DNA from: F1-60-MAGs149 sp037133755
Lineage (GTDB): Bacteria > Actinomycetota > Thermoleophilia > Gaiellales > F1-60-MAGs149
DNA length: 64,000 nucleotides
Assembly: GCA_037133755.1 (NCBI GenBank)
Contig: JBAXNN010000002.1
Span: 1-64,000 of the forward strand
Direction: 5' to 3'
Below are positions 49,744-58,560 of the stretch, piece after piece; positions within the stretch are counted from its first letter, which is position 1; each line of letters begins with the position of its first letter. A program made the translations under genes and the position numbers. The notes below the pieces were generated by a model. The model searched no databases. It saw only the letters and a list, made by a program, of their open reading frames with translations, and had not been told where the DNA came from.

Positions 49744-49765
49744 CGCAGCCCGTCCGCCAGCCCGG

Positions 49766-49771
49766 TACCCT
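49766..49771 (+). promoter_or_regulatory. Leaderless -10 (TACCCT) of efp
   Basis: TACCCT, 6 nt, then ATG 49778. Confidence 0.6.
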
Positions 49772-49777
49772 GCGGAC

Positions 49778-50344
49778 ATGGCGGAAATGGTCTCCACGAA
49801 TCAGTTCAAGAACGGCATGCACATCGATGTCGACGGCACGACGTATCGCATCGTCGAGTTCCAGCACGTCAAGCCCGGCAAGGGTGGCGCGTTCGTGCGC
49901 ACGAAGCTGAAGAACTTCGACAACGGCTCGGTTGTGGATCGCACGTTCCGCGCCGGCGAGAAGTTCCAGCGCATCCTCACGAGCGTCGCCGACATGCAGT
50001 TTCTCTACGACGATGGCACCGACGTCGTGATGATGGACACGGAGACCTACGAGCAGGTCACGCTCAAGCGCGCGATGTGCGAGGAAGACCTCCGCTGGCT
50101 CAAGGAGGGCGATACCGTCCAGCTCCTCAGCGTCGACGACAACCCCGCGTCGCTGCAGCTGCCCGCCTCGGTCGAGCTCTCCGTCACCGCGACCGAGCCC
50201 GGCGTCAAGGGCGACACCGTGTCCAACGTGATGAAGCCCGCCACGCTCGAGACCGGTGCCGTCGTGCAGGTGCCGCTGTTCGTCAACGAGGGCGACCGCA
50301 TCCGCGTCGACACGCGCGAGGCCAAGTACATCTCGCGTGCCTAG
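49778..50344 (+). CDS. efp: Translation elongation factor P
   Basis: The 188-residue protein has the three beta domains of EF-P. The tip loop HVKPGKGGAFVRTKLKN carries K35, the position that is modified or bare depending on lineage, and GVKGDTVSNVMKPATLETGA is typical of domain III. It rescues ribosomes stalled at polyproline. It has its own leaderless promoter and is followed by an inverted repeat. Confidence 0.96.
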   Translation: MAEMVSTNQFKNGMHIDVDGTTYRIVEFQHVKPGKGGAFVRTKLKNFDNGSVVDRTFRAGEKFQRILTSVADMQFLYDDGTDVVMMDTETYEQVTLKRAMCEEDLRWLKEGDTVQLLSVDDNPASLQLPASVELSVTATEPGVKGDTVSNVMKPATLETGAVVQVPLFVNEGDRIRVDTREAKYISRA

Positions 50345-50393
50345 CGCTCCGCCTGCGGGCGTGCGTTGCGGGGCTCGTTGTCGATCAGGTGTG

Positions 50394-50492
50394 GATGCTC
50401 CAAAGGGGTCAGACCCTTTTGGTGCATGCGAGCCGTTGAAGGCACTACGGCGCCGATCATGCTCCAAAAGGGTCTGACCCCTTTGGAGCATC
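50394..50492. repeat. 35-nt inverted repeat (GGGTCAGACCC type) after efp
   Basis: The arms 50394-50428 and 50458-50492 are reverse complements with one mismatch, separated by 29 nt. Each arm is itself nearly palindromic (ATGCTCCAAA-GGGGTCAGACCC). They may fold into two hairpins or one long one and could end transcription of efp. The rest of 50345-50597 holds no gene. Confidence 0.85.
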
Positions 50493-50597
50493 TGCGCTCG
50501 AGCAACCTCTCGCTGCCGATACTCGTTCCCACTGCCCACCCGCCACGGAGCGCGCCCTGCGCGCTCCGGGTTGTCCGGTCGCTAACCTCTTCCACTG

Positions 50598-52376
50598 ATG
50601 GCACGTCTCGTCGACACCACGCTGCGCATTCTCGCGCAGGAGCCCATCGCCGGCCGTGTGCCCGCGTCGCTCCAGTTCGAGGCGTGCGAGCTGCTCGACA
50701 GCGCCGGCTTCCACGTGCTCGAGGTGACGGGCGGCGGCTGCTTCTACAGCGCCGTCCAGCGCGGCGTCGAGAGCCCCTGGGAGCGCATCCGCAATCTTCG
50801 CCGTCGCGCCACGCAGACGCCGCTCGGCATGGCGCTGCGCGGCCGCTTCCTCGTCGGAACGCAGCCCGTCGAGCAGGACCTGATTCGCCGCTTCGTCGAT
50901 AGTGCTGCCGAGTCGGGCATTGCGGTCTTCCGCATGCACGACGTGATGAACGATCCCGAGGATCTCGCGGGTCCCGTCGAGGCCGTGCGCGAGACCGGTG
51001 CCCGACTGCACCTCGGCCTCGTCTACGACGAGTATCCGGAGGGCGAGGCGCGCATGCTCGCCCGGGCACCCGAGCTGGCTGCCCTCGGCGCCGACCGTCT
51101 GCTCCTGCTCGATCCCGCCGGTGCGCTCGACCCGTCGAAGACCGGCGCGCTGATCACCAAGCTGCGCGACGCCGCCGGCATCCCCGTCGGCCTGTATCCG
51201 CAGGGTCCGGGTGGCACCTCGCTCGCCGTCGCCATCGAGGCTGCGCGTGCCGGCGCCGATCCGATCTCCGTCGCCACGTATCCGCTCGCCGTCTCCGGCC
51301 ATCGGACCAGCTCGGAGCTGCTCTGCCAGACGATCGACGGCCTCGGTCTCGAGTCGGGCATCGACCAGGGCGTGCTCTGGCAGGTCGCCGAGATGCTCGA
51401 CCGCGCGCTGTTTGCCGACACCACGCTGCCGCCGCCGCTGTCCGCGCACGTCTCGCTGCAGGCCGCGCTGAAGGGCGTGCCCGCGGGGCTCGTCGCCGGC
51501 GTCGAGCGCCGCCTCGAGGCCATCGACGCGAGCGACCGTCTGGCCGAGGTGCTCGACGAGGTCCAGCGTGTGCGCGACGACCTCGGCACACCGCCCGCTG
51601 CCTCGCCGCTCGGCGACGTGATCGCGCGGCAGGCGATCGACCACGTGCTCGAAGGCCGCCGCTGGAATGCCATTGACGGCGAGATGCGCGCCCTGATTCG
51701 CGGTGAGTGGGGCCGGCCTCCGGCACCCATGAATCCCGAGGTCGTGGCGTTGGCCGAGACCGGCAACGGAGGTGCATCCTCGATTTCCGTCCCCGCCGAC
51801 ATCGCCTCGGCTCGGGCCGAGGTCGGCGAGCTGGCCACCTCCGAGGAGGAGCTCTGCCTCGTCGCGCTGTTTGGCGACGACGCGGTGCCGCTGCTCGAGC
51901 GCCTGCGCGGCCGCCACCAGGCGATCGCCACCGGCGTCACCAACGAGGAGGAAGAGCGCATCCGCGGCCTCGTCGATCTCCTCGAGGAGACCGGACTGGG
52001 CGAGCTCGAAGTGGAGGAGGGCGGCATCCGCATCTCGCTCCGCCAGCAGACGCAGGTCCAGCAGGTCTTCGCGGCCGCGCCTGCCGCTGCCGCCGCGGCT
52101 CCCGCTGACGCTACCCCTGCCGCACCGAGCGGGCAGCAGATCACGAGCCCGATGGTCGGTACGTTCTATCGCTCGCCCGGCCCCGGCGAGGCGGCCTTCA
52201 TCGAGGAGGGCGCCACGGTCGAGGTTGGACAGGTGCTGTGCATCCTCGAGGCGATGAAGCTCTTCAACGAGTTCAAGGCCGAGACCGCCGGCACGATCAA
52301 GCGCATCCTCGTCGAGGACGCGACGGCCGTCGAGTTCGGCCAGCCGCTGTTCGAGATCGACCCCAGCGGGGCGTAA
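50598..52376 (+). CDS. Biotin carboxyl carrier protein with a degenerate carboxyltransferase-like domain
   Basis: The 592-residue protein begins with a TIM-barrel domain like the PycB/OadA carboxyltransferase (residues 1 to about 270: VDTTLR, LEVTGGGCFYSAVQRG, PWERIRNLRR, FRMHDVMNDPEDL). It ends with a biotinyl domain (about 515-592; CILEAMKLFNEF, biotin Lys K554) behind an Ala/Pro linker. The metal site is largely lost: D6 remains, but the carbamylated Lys of the family's KDMAG is L171 (LLDPAG) and the HxH pair is Y200-P-Q202. It is directly coupled to accC, so it probably carries biotin for acyl-CoA carboxylase. TAACCT lies 9 nt upstream. Confidence 0.85.
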   Translation: MARLVDTTLRILAQEPIAGRVPASLQFEACELLDSAGFHVLEVTGGGCFYSAVQRGVESPWERIRNLRRRATQTPLGMALRGRFLVGTQPVEQDLIRRFVDSAAESGIAVFRMHDVMNDPEDLAGPVEAVRETGARLHLGLVYDEYPEGEARMLARAPELAALGADRLLLLDPAGALDPSKTGALITKLRDAAGIPVGLYPQGPGGTSLAVAIEAARAGADPISVATYPLAVSGHRTSSELLCQTIDGLGLESGIDQGVLWQVAEMLDRALFADTTLPPPLSAHVSLQAALKGVPAGLVAGVERRLEAIDASDRLAEVLDEVQRVRDDLGTPPAASPLGDVIARQAIDHVLEGRRWNAIDGEMRALIRGEWGRPPAPMNPEVVALAETGNGGASSISVPADIASARAEVGELATSEEELCLVALFGDDAVPLLERLRGRHQAIATGVTNEEEERIRGLVDLLEETGLGELEVEEGGIRISLRQQTQVQQVFAAAPAAAAAAPADATPAAPSGQQITSPMVGTFYRSPGPGEAAFIEEGATVEVGQVLCILEAMKLFNEFKAETAGTIKRILVEDATAVEFGQPLFEIDPSGA

Positions 52377-53737
52377 TGCTGCGTCGCTGCCTCGTCGCGA
52401 ACCGGGGCGAGATCGCCGTCCGGATCATCCGCGCCTGCCACGAGCTCGGCATCGAAGCAGTCGCCGTCCACTCGACGGCAGACAAGGACGCCATGCACGT
52501 GCGCATGGCCGATCACGCGGTGCAGATCGGCCCGCCACAGGCGTCGGAGTCGTACCTGCGCGTCGATCGCCTCGTCTCCGCCGCACTGAGCACGGGCTGC
52601 GACTCGATCCATCCGGGCTACGGGTTCCTCGCCGAGAGCACCGAGCTCGTACGCGCGTGCGCCGAGCACGACCTGGTCTGGATTGGTCCCGCCGCCGAGG
52701 TGATCGAGACGATGGGCGACAAGGCCGTCGCCAAGGACACCATGCGCAACGCCGGCCTGCCGCTTGTGCCGGGCTCCGGTGGACGCCTATCGGGTCCCGA
52801 CGAGGCCGCCGAGGTCGCCAAGGAAGCCGGCTATCCCGTGCTGCTCAAGGCCGCGGCCGGTGGTGGCGGCAAGGGCATGCGCCTTGTGCACGAGCCCGGT
52901 CAGGTCCGCGATCTGTTCCTCGCCGCCAGCGCCGAAGCGGAAGCCGCCTTCGGCGATGCGGGCATGTACCTCGAGAAGGCCGTGATCGACGCGCACCACG
53001 TCGAGATCCAGGTGATGGGCGATGGTCTCGGTGGGGGCATCATCCTCGGCGAGCGCGAGTGCTCGATCCAGCGCCGCCACCAGAAGCTGATCGAGGAGTC
53101 GCCGTCGCCGTTCCTCTCTGCCGCCACGCGCGAGCAGATGATGACCGCCGCGCGCGACGCCGTCGAGTCGCTCAAGTACGCCGGTGCCGGCACCATCGAG
53201 TTCCTGGTCGGTGACGACCAATCGTTCTACTTCATGGAGATGAACACGCGCCTCCAGGTCGAGCACCCGGTAACCGAGGTCGTCGCGGGCTTTGACCTCG
53301 TGCAGGCGCAGCTGCTCGTCGCCGGCGGCGAATCACTGCCGCAGTGGAGCGAGGCCGAGAATCGCGGCCACGCGATCGAGTTCCGCATCAATGCGGAGGA
53401 CCCGATGCACGGCTTCCGCCCCGCGCCGGGCCGCATCGAGCGATTTCGTCCGGCGCTCGGCCCCGGCATCCGCATCGACACCTTCATGGAAGACGGCGCC
53501 TCCGTCCCGCCGTTCTACGACTCGATGATCGCCAAGCTGATCGTCTCCGGCCCCGACCGCGCGTCGGTGCTGGCGCGCTCGGCCCGAGCGCTCGACGAGT
53601 TCGAGATCGTTGGCATCCCCACGACCATCCCGCTGCTCCGCGAGATCGTCGACGAGCCCAACTTCCGGGCCGGCCGCTACACGACGACGTACATCGACGA
53701 AGTCGGCCATACGTTCTCCACGCTCGGAGAGGCGTAG
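52376..53737 (+). CDS. accC: Biotin carboxylase
   Basis: The 453-residue protein is a canonical biotin carboxylase: LVANRGEIAVRIIRAC, DSIHPGYGFLAES, the ATP-grasp loop KAAAGGGGKGMRLV, ERECSIQRRHQKLIEE, MEMNTRLQVEHPVTE and FYDSMIAKLI. It carboxylates the biotin of the upstream carrier. The ATG overlaps the TAA of that gene by one base, and the true N-terminus MLRRCLVANRG fits the family. Carboxyltransferase subunits (AccD-like) are not in the window. Confidence 0.95.
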   Translation: MLRRCLVANRGEIAVRIIRACHELGIEAVAVHSTADKDAMHVRMADHAVQIGPPQASESYLRVDRLVSAALSTGCDSIHPGYGFLAESTELVRACAEHDLVWIGPAAEVIETMGDKAVAKDTMRNAGLPLVPGSGGRLSGPDEAAEVAKEAGYPVLLKAAAGGGGKGMRLVHEPGQVRDLFLAASAEAEAAFGDAGMYLEKAVIDAHHVEIQVMGDGLGGGIILGERECSIQRRHQKLIEESPSPFLSAATREQMMTAARDAVESLKYAGAGTIEFLVGDDQSFYFMEMNTRLQVEHPVTEVVAGFDLVQAQLLVAGGESLPQWSEAENRGHAIEFRINAEDPMHGFRPAPGRIERFRPALGPGIRIDTFMEDGASVPPFYDSMIAKLIVSGPDRASVLARSARALDEFEIVGIPTTIPLLREIVDEPNFRAGRYTTTYIDEVGHTFSTLGEA

Positions 53738-53739
53738 GC

Positions 53740-54174
53740 ATGGCAGCAGAGGCGGAGACCAAGGACGCGGATGCGTCGCGTCGTCAGTCGCGCCGTGTCG
53801 CCGTGATGCTCCTGTACCAGGAGGACATCACCGGCCACGCGATGGACGAGATCGTGTCCCAGCACGAGCGCGATGCCAACCGAGCGTTGCCGGCCTACTC
53901 GCGGCAGCTGATCGACGGCGTGCACGAGCATCAGGCGCGGCTCGATGGCGAGATCGACGACCTCGCCCAGGGGTGGAGCATCGAGCGCATCGCGCCGGTC
54001 GAGCGCGCCGTCCTCCGCGTCGGGCTGCTCGAGCTGGACCAGGACGATCCGCCCGCTGCCGTGGCGATGGCCGAGGCGGTCGCGCTTGCGCGGCGCTACG
54101 CGTCGCCCGAGGCCGCAGCGTTCATCAACGGCATTCTCAGCGCCGCTGCTCGCACACGCGGCAAGGGCCGGTAA
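53740..54174 (+). CDS. nusB: Transcription antitermination factor NusB
   Basis: The 144-residue all-helical protein has SRRQSRRVAVMLLYQEDITG, the ERIAPVERAVLRVGLLEL segment and the C-terminal EAVALARRYASPEAAAFING typical of NusB. With NusE it binds boxA of rRNA leaders. It follows accC by 2 nt. The N-terminus has a short acidic extension. Confidence 0.93.
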   Translation: MAAEAETKDADASRRQSRRVAVMLLYQEDITGHAMDEIVSQHERDANRALPAYSRQLIDGVHEHQARLDGEIDDLAQGWSIERIAPVERAVLRVGLLELDQDDPPAAVAMAEAVALARRYASPEAAAFINGILSAAARTRGKGR

Positions 54175-54177
54175 CCT
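54172..54177 (+). promoter_or_regulatory. Leaderless -10 (TAACCT) of the 67-aa gene
   Basis: TAACCT, 6 nt, then ATG 54184; it overlaps the stop of nusB. Confidence 0.5.
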
Positions 54178-54183
54178 CCGGCT

Positions 54184-54387
54184 ATGTCTGACGTCGACCC
54201 CTTCGACGAGCTCGTCGCTCGCCTCGAGGCTGCACGCACGCGCCTCGACAGCGTCGATTCGCCGGACGACGCCGTCTCCGCGCTCGAGGAGTTGCAGGAG
54301 ACCGCCCGCGAGATCTCTGCGGAGATCGACCGGCGTCGCCGCGCGCTCGCCGATGAACGCGGTGATGGACAACTCGACCTCCTCTGA
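54184..54387 (+). CDS. Small helical protein, XseB-like in size and position
   Basis: The 67-residue protein MSDVDPFDELVARLEAARTR... is a coiled-coil-like helix pair (DDAVSALEELQETAREISAE, then IDRRRRALADERG). Size, acidic helical character and position just before a polyprenyl synthase recall exodeoxyribonuclease VII small subunit, but the 'F.E....LE.IV..LE' core is weak and no xseA is seen. It overlaps the next gene by 35 nt. Confidence 0.6.
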   Translation: MSDVDPFDELVARLEAARTRLDSVDSPDDAVSALEELQETAREISAEIDRRRRALADERGDGQLDLL

Positions 54388-55252
54388 CCTGGACCGCCTG
54401 CGCCTCCTCGTCGAGGACGCACTCCGCGGCCCCGTCGACGCGCTGATCACCGAGCGCGGCGAGCTGCAGCGCTTCGGTGAGGCGCTGCGCTATCCGGTCG
54501 GTGCGGGCGGCAAGCGTCTGCGTCCGGTGCTGCTGCTCGCGACGCTCGAGGCGCTCGACGGCAATCTCGCGGCTGGTCTGCCCGCAGCGTGCGCGCTCGA
54601 GCTCGTCCACACGTTCTCGCTGGTCCACGACGACCTGCCGGCGCTCGATAACGATTCGCTGCGCCGTGGCATGCCGACCGCGCACGTGGCCTTTGGCGAA
54701 GACGTCGCGATCCTCGTCGGCGATGGCCTGCTCGCCCTCGCCTTCCGCGTCATCGCCGAAGGGCGCATCGCGGATGCCGAGACGCGGCTCAAGCTCGTGC
54801 ACGAGCTGTCGATCGCCACCGACGGCATGGTGCGCGGCCAGTACCTTGATCTGCATCCGACCGACGAGCCCGATGAGGCTTGGGTACGACGCATGTGCTC
54901 GCTCAAGACCGGGTGTCTGCTCGAGGCCGCGATTGCGATGGGGCTGCACGTCGCCGACGCCGACGCGGCCGTGACCGCCGCGTACCGCGAACTCGGCGCC
55001 GAGATCGGCGTGGCCTTCCAGATCGTCGACGACGTCCTCGACGCCACCTCGACCAGTGAGGAGCTCGGCAAGACCGCGGGCGCTGATGAGGTCAACGATC
55101 GGCAGTCGTGGGTGCGCGTACTCGGTCTCGCCGAAGCGCAGGCGCGTGCCGAACAGTCGTGGCAGCGCTCGCTCGAGTTGCTCGAAGCGCTGCCGGGCGA
55201 TCCGACGGCGCTCCATGCCGTCGTCGAGACGATCTACCGGCGGACCAGCTGA
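54353..55252 (+). CDS. ispA: Polyprenyl (farnesyl/geranylgeranyl) diphosphate synthase
   Basis: The 299-residue protein has the first Asp-rich motif in LVHTFSLVHDDLPALDND, the GKRLRP site, and the second Asp-rich motif in FQIVDDVLD. Between them, LATLEALDGN and GDGLLALAFRVIAEG agree with short-chain trans-prenyl synthases. It makes a C15 or C20 diphosphate. ATG 54353 or ATG 54365 could be the start; both overlap the small gene. Confidence 0.92.
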   Translation: MNAVMDNSTSSDLDRLRLLVEDALRGPVDALITERGELQRFGEALRYPVGAGGKRLRPVLLLATLEALDGNLAAGLPAACALELVHTFSLVHDDLPALDNDSLRRGMPTAHVAFGEDVAILVGDGLLALAFRVIAEGRIADAETRLKLVHELSIATDGMVRGQYLDLHPTDEPDEAWVRRMCSLKTGCLLEAAIAMGLHVADADAAVTAAYRELGAEIGVAFQIVDDVLDATSTSEELGKTAGADEVNDRQSWVRVLGLAEAQARAEQSWQRSLELLEALPGDPTALHAVVETIYRRTS

Positions 55253-56061
55253 TGGCCGGAGCGGGGCGGGAGCGCCTCGATCATGCCCTCGTCGCGCGCG
55301 GGCTCGCACCGACTCGGTCGAAGGCCCAGGCGTGGATCCTCGCGGGGCTTGTCTCGGTCGATGGCGAGCCGGCCAAGACCGCAGGCCAGCAGGTGACGAC
55401 CGATCGCGACCTCGTGGTGCGCGACCTGCCGCGCTTTGTCTCTCGCGCCGGCGACAAGCTGGACGGGATGCTCGAGCACCTTGGCTGGGACGTCACGGGC
55501 GCGGACGTCTTGGATGTGGGCGCCTCGACGGGCGGCTTCACCGACTGTCTGCTGCAGCGTGGCGCCGCGCGCGTCATCGCGGTCGACGTCGGCTACGGGC
55601 AGCTCGATCATCGCCTCCGCGAGGATCCGCGCGTCACCGTCATGGAACGCACGAACGCGCGCACGCTCGTGGCAGACACACTCACCTTTGCACCGGATCT
55701 GATCGTGGCCGACGTGTCCTTCATCTCGTTGCGACACGTGCTCGGGCCCGCGATTGCCTGCGCCAGAGCGCCCTGGCGGGCCATTGTGCTCGTCAAGCCG
55801 CAGTTCGAGGCGCAACCGGACGACGTCGGCAAGGGTGGCGTTGTGCGCGATCCCATGATCCGTCGCCGAGCGATCGCCTCGGTCGCCCGCTACGCTTCCG
55901 ATCTCGGCGCGGTACCGCTGGAGGCACGTGATTCGGGTCATCCAGGCCCCGCCGGCAACCACGAATACCCTCTCGCCCTCGTCTCCAAGGACCATCCCCT
56001 CGCCCGTGACGCCGACGCCGACCCCGAGCGCATCGCCCAGCAAGCCGTCGATGACGCCTGA
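55252..56061 (+). CDS. tlyA: TlyA-family rRNA 2'-O-methyltransferase (S4-FtsJ)
   Basis: The 269-residue protein has an N-terminal S4 RNA-binding domain (RERLDHALVARGLAPTRSKA), then a Rossmann methyltransferase (VLDVGASTGGFTDCLLQRGA; VIAVDVGYGQLDHRLRED; DLIVADVSFISL; VLVKPQFEAQ). The family methylates cytidines in 16S and 23S rRNA and sets capreomycin sensitivity. It overlaps the upstream stop (TGATG) and is followed by nadK, a conserved order. Confidence 0.94.
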   Translation: MAGAGRERLDHALVARGLAPTRSKAQAWILAGLVSVDGEPAKTAGQQVTTDRDLVVRDLPRFVSRAGDKLDGMLEHLGWDVTGADVLDVGASTGGFTDCLLQRGAARVIAVDVGYGQLDHRLREDPRVTVMERTNARTLVADTLTFAPDLIVADVSFISLRHVLGPAIACARAPWRAIVLVKPQFEAQPDDVGKGGVVRDPMIRRRAIASVARYASDLGAVPLEARDSGHPGPAGNHEYPLALVSKDHPLARDADADPERIAQQAVDDA

Positions 56062-56890
56062 CGTCAAGCGCATCCTGCTGGTCACGCACGGTGACCCGAT
56101 GGTCACCGCGGCGACGCTGCCCGCGCTGGCGGCCGCCCTCGCCGCGCGCGGCGTCGAGCTCGTGCTCAGCGAGGATGAGGTCGCGAAGCATCCCGACGTG
56201 CAGCCGATCAGCGTGGACCGGCCCGACGATGTCGACCTGATCCTCGTGCTCGGCGGCGACGGCACCATGCTGCGCGCGTTGCATCGCGTGATCGACCGTC
56301 CCGTCGCGTGTGTCGGCGTCAACTACGGCACCTTCGGCTTTCTCACCACGATGCGGGCCAACGAGATGCTCGACCGCCTGCCCGACATCCTCGGTGGTGG
56401 TCTCGAGGTTGTGGAACTGCCCACCGTCTCCGTCGAGACGCCCGATGGGCGGTTTATCGCGATCAACGACGTGCTCGTCACGGCCGACCAGCTCGGCCGC
56501 ATGGCGGTGCTCGAGTGGGCGGTCAACGGCGTGGACCTCGGTCAGCGTGGCTGCGACGGCATCCTGATTTCAACCCCGGCTGGCTCCACGGGCTACAACC
56601 TTTCGGCCGGTGGCTCCGTGATCGAGTGGGGCGTTGACGCCGTCGTCGTGACGTTTGTTGCGCCACACTCGCTCGATGGTCGCCCGTTGATCCTCGGTCG
56701 TGGGCATGAGGTGCGCATCGTCTCGCGCACCCGCGATGTCGGGAGCCGCGTCGTCGTCGACGGGCATGCTCAGGCGCACCTCGCCAAGGGTGAGATCGCC
56801 GCGATCCGGATGGCCCCGGAGACCGCGCGCCTCGCAATCTTGCCGGACCGTCCGTTCCTGTCCCGGTACCGCGACAAGTTCGGGCACTAG
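56051..56890 (+). CDS. nadK: NAD kinase
   Basis: The 279-residue protein has LVLGGDGTMLRA, VNYGTFGFLTTM, the second site STPAGSTGYNLSAGG and the C-terminal LDGRPLIL and VVVDGHAQ. It phosphorylates NAD to NADP. The ATG 56051 start overlaps tlyA by 11 nt. TlyA-NadK-RecN is a common neighbourhood in Gram-positive bacteria. Confidence 0.95.
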   Translation: MTPDVKRILLVTHGDPMVTAATLPALAAALAARGVELVLSEDEVAKHPDVQPISVDRPDDVDLILVLGGDGTMLRALHRVIDRPVACVGVNYGTFGFLTTMRANEMLDRLPDILGGGLEVVELPTVSVETPDGRFIAINDVLVTADQLGRMAVLEWAVNGVDLGQRGCDGILISTPAGSTGYNLSAGGSVIEWGVDAVVVTFVAPHSLDGRPLILGRGHEVRIVSRTRDVGSRVVVDGHAQAHLAKGEIAAIRMAPETARLAILPDRPFLSRYRDKFGH

Positions 56891-56892
56891 GC

Positions 56893-58560
56893 ATGCTGGA
56901 GCGGCTCCAGGTCGACAACCTCGTCGTCCTCCGCTCCGCGGAGATCGAGCCTGCGTCCGGGATGACGGTGATTACCGGCGAGACGGGCGCCGGCAAGACG
57001 ATCCTCGCTGGTGCACTCGGGCTGGTACTCGGCGCCAAGGGCGAAGCCGGCCTCGTCGGCCCACATGCCGAACAGGTCGAGGTCGAGGCCACCTTCCGCA
57101 TTACCGAGGGAATGCTTCGGGACGACGCATTCGATGGTGTGCGCGAACTCGTCGACGACGTCGATGACGGGCTGCTCGTCTCTCGCCGCCTCGGGGCAGA
57201 CGGTCGCGGTCGCACGCTCGTACAGGGGCGGAGCGCCACGCGTGGTGCGCTCGAGGAGGCCGGGGGCAGGCTAGTTGGCGTGGTCTCGCAGCACGAGTCG
57301 CGTCGTCTGGCCAAGCCCGCTGCGCAGCGAGCGATTCTCGACGCCTTCGGTGGTGACAAGCAGGCCGACAAGGTGACCGCGATGGCCGCCGCCTGGCGTG
57401 CGCTCGTGGCAGCACGCGTAGCGCGTGAGGAAGCCGAGACGGAGGCTGCTGGTCTGGCCGGTCGGATCAGCGAGCTCGAAGGCATTGCCGAGCGCATCGC
57501 GGAGATCCAGCCGCGCACGGGCGAACTCGACGAGCTCGAGGCCGAGCGTCAGCGCCTGCGCTACGCCGACGTCCTCGCGGAGGGGACCTCGGGTGCCGCT
57601 GCGCTCCTATCGCCCGACGAGGGGGCTGGCGCGCTGGGCATGACCGGCGAGGCCGAGCGCGCTGTGCGAGCTGCCGCAGCGCGCGACCCCGAACTGGCGC
57701 CCATTGCCGACGAGCTGCGCGAGGCTGTGATTCGCCTCGAGGAGGCGTCGCGTTCGCTGCACGCCTACGCCGATGGCATCGAGCACGACCCTGCGCGTCT
57801 TGAGCAGGTGGAGGCACGGCTGGATCGCCTGACCGACCTCGTGCGCCGCCACGGATCGCTGGAGGAGGCAATCGCCGCCGGGGAGGAGGCCGAGCGCCTG
57901 CTCGCCGTTGCGCGCGGCGACGCTGGCGGCCTCGATGCCGTGCGCGCCGCCGAGGCTGCGGCGCAGGCCGCTGCTGTCGATGCCGCAGCTGCGCTCACGA
58001 AGGCGCGCGCCACGCTCGGGCCGAAGCTCGCGAAGGCCGTCCAAGGCCATCTTGCCGATCTCGGCATGGCCGACGCAGCGGTCGAGATCGAGCTGGCCGA
58101 GCGCGACCTCGGCGTGTCGGGTGCCGACGAGGTACGCATCCTGCTGGCCCCCAACCCGGGTCTCAAGCCGGCGCCGATCGCCGACGCCGCCTCGGGAGGC
58201 GAGCTCTCGCGCGTGGCGCTCGCGCTGCGCGTTGCTGCGCACGACCGCGATGCCGTCCCCACGTTGGTCTTCGATGAGGTCGATGCGGGTGTCGGCGGCG
58301 CCACCGCGGTCGCCGTCGGGCAGAAGCTCCGCGAACTCGCGGGCTCGACGCAGGTGATCGTGATCACGCACCTCGCGCAGATCGCGGCACTCGCCGATCG
58401 TCACTATCGCGTGCTCAAGGTCGCTGGCGACCCCACAGAGACGACGATCGAGGTCCTCGACGATGCCGGTGTCGACGCCGAGTTGGCGCGCATGCTCGGG
58501 GGCGACGCCTCGGCTACCGAGGCGTTGGACCTGGCACGCAAGTTGCGAGCCAGCGCCTGA
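56893..58560 (+). CDS. recN: DNA repair ATPase RecN (SMC-like)
   Basis: The 555-residue protein has the Walker A GETGAGKTIL near the N-terminus and a central coiled coil (about residues 170-390). The C-terminal signature ASGGELSRVALALRVAA and Walker B PTLVFDEVDAGVGG follow, then the D-loop/H-loop region VIVITHLAQIAALAD. RecN joins DNA ends in double-strand-break repair. It starts 2 nt after nadK. Confidence 0.95.
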   Translation: MLERLQVDNLVVLRSAEIEPASGMTVITGETGAGKTILAGALGLVLGAKGEAGLVGPHAEQVEVEATFRITEGMLRDDAFDGVRELVDDVDDGLLVSRRLGADGRGRTLVQGRSATRGALEEAGGRLVGVVSQHESRRLAKPAAQRAILDAFGGDKQADKVTAMAAAWRALVAARVAREEAETEAAGLAGRISELEGIAERIAEIQPRTGELDELEAERQRLRYADVLAEGTSGAAALLSPDEGAGALGMTGEAERAVRAAAARDPELAPIADELREAVIRLEEASRSLHAYADGIEHDPARLEQVEARLDRLTDLVRRHGSLEEAIAAGEEAERLLAVARGDAGGLDAVRAAEAAAQAAAVDAAAALTKARATLGPKLAKAVQGHLADLGMADAAVEIELAERDLGVSGADEVRILLAPNPGLKPAPIADAASGGELSRVALALRVAAHDRDAVPTLVFDEVDAGVGGATAVAVGQKLRELAGSTQVIVITHLAQIAALADRHYRVLKVAGDPTETTIEVLDDAGVDAELARMLGGDASATEALDLARKLRASA

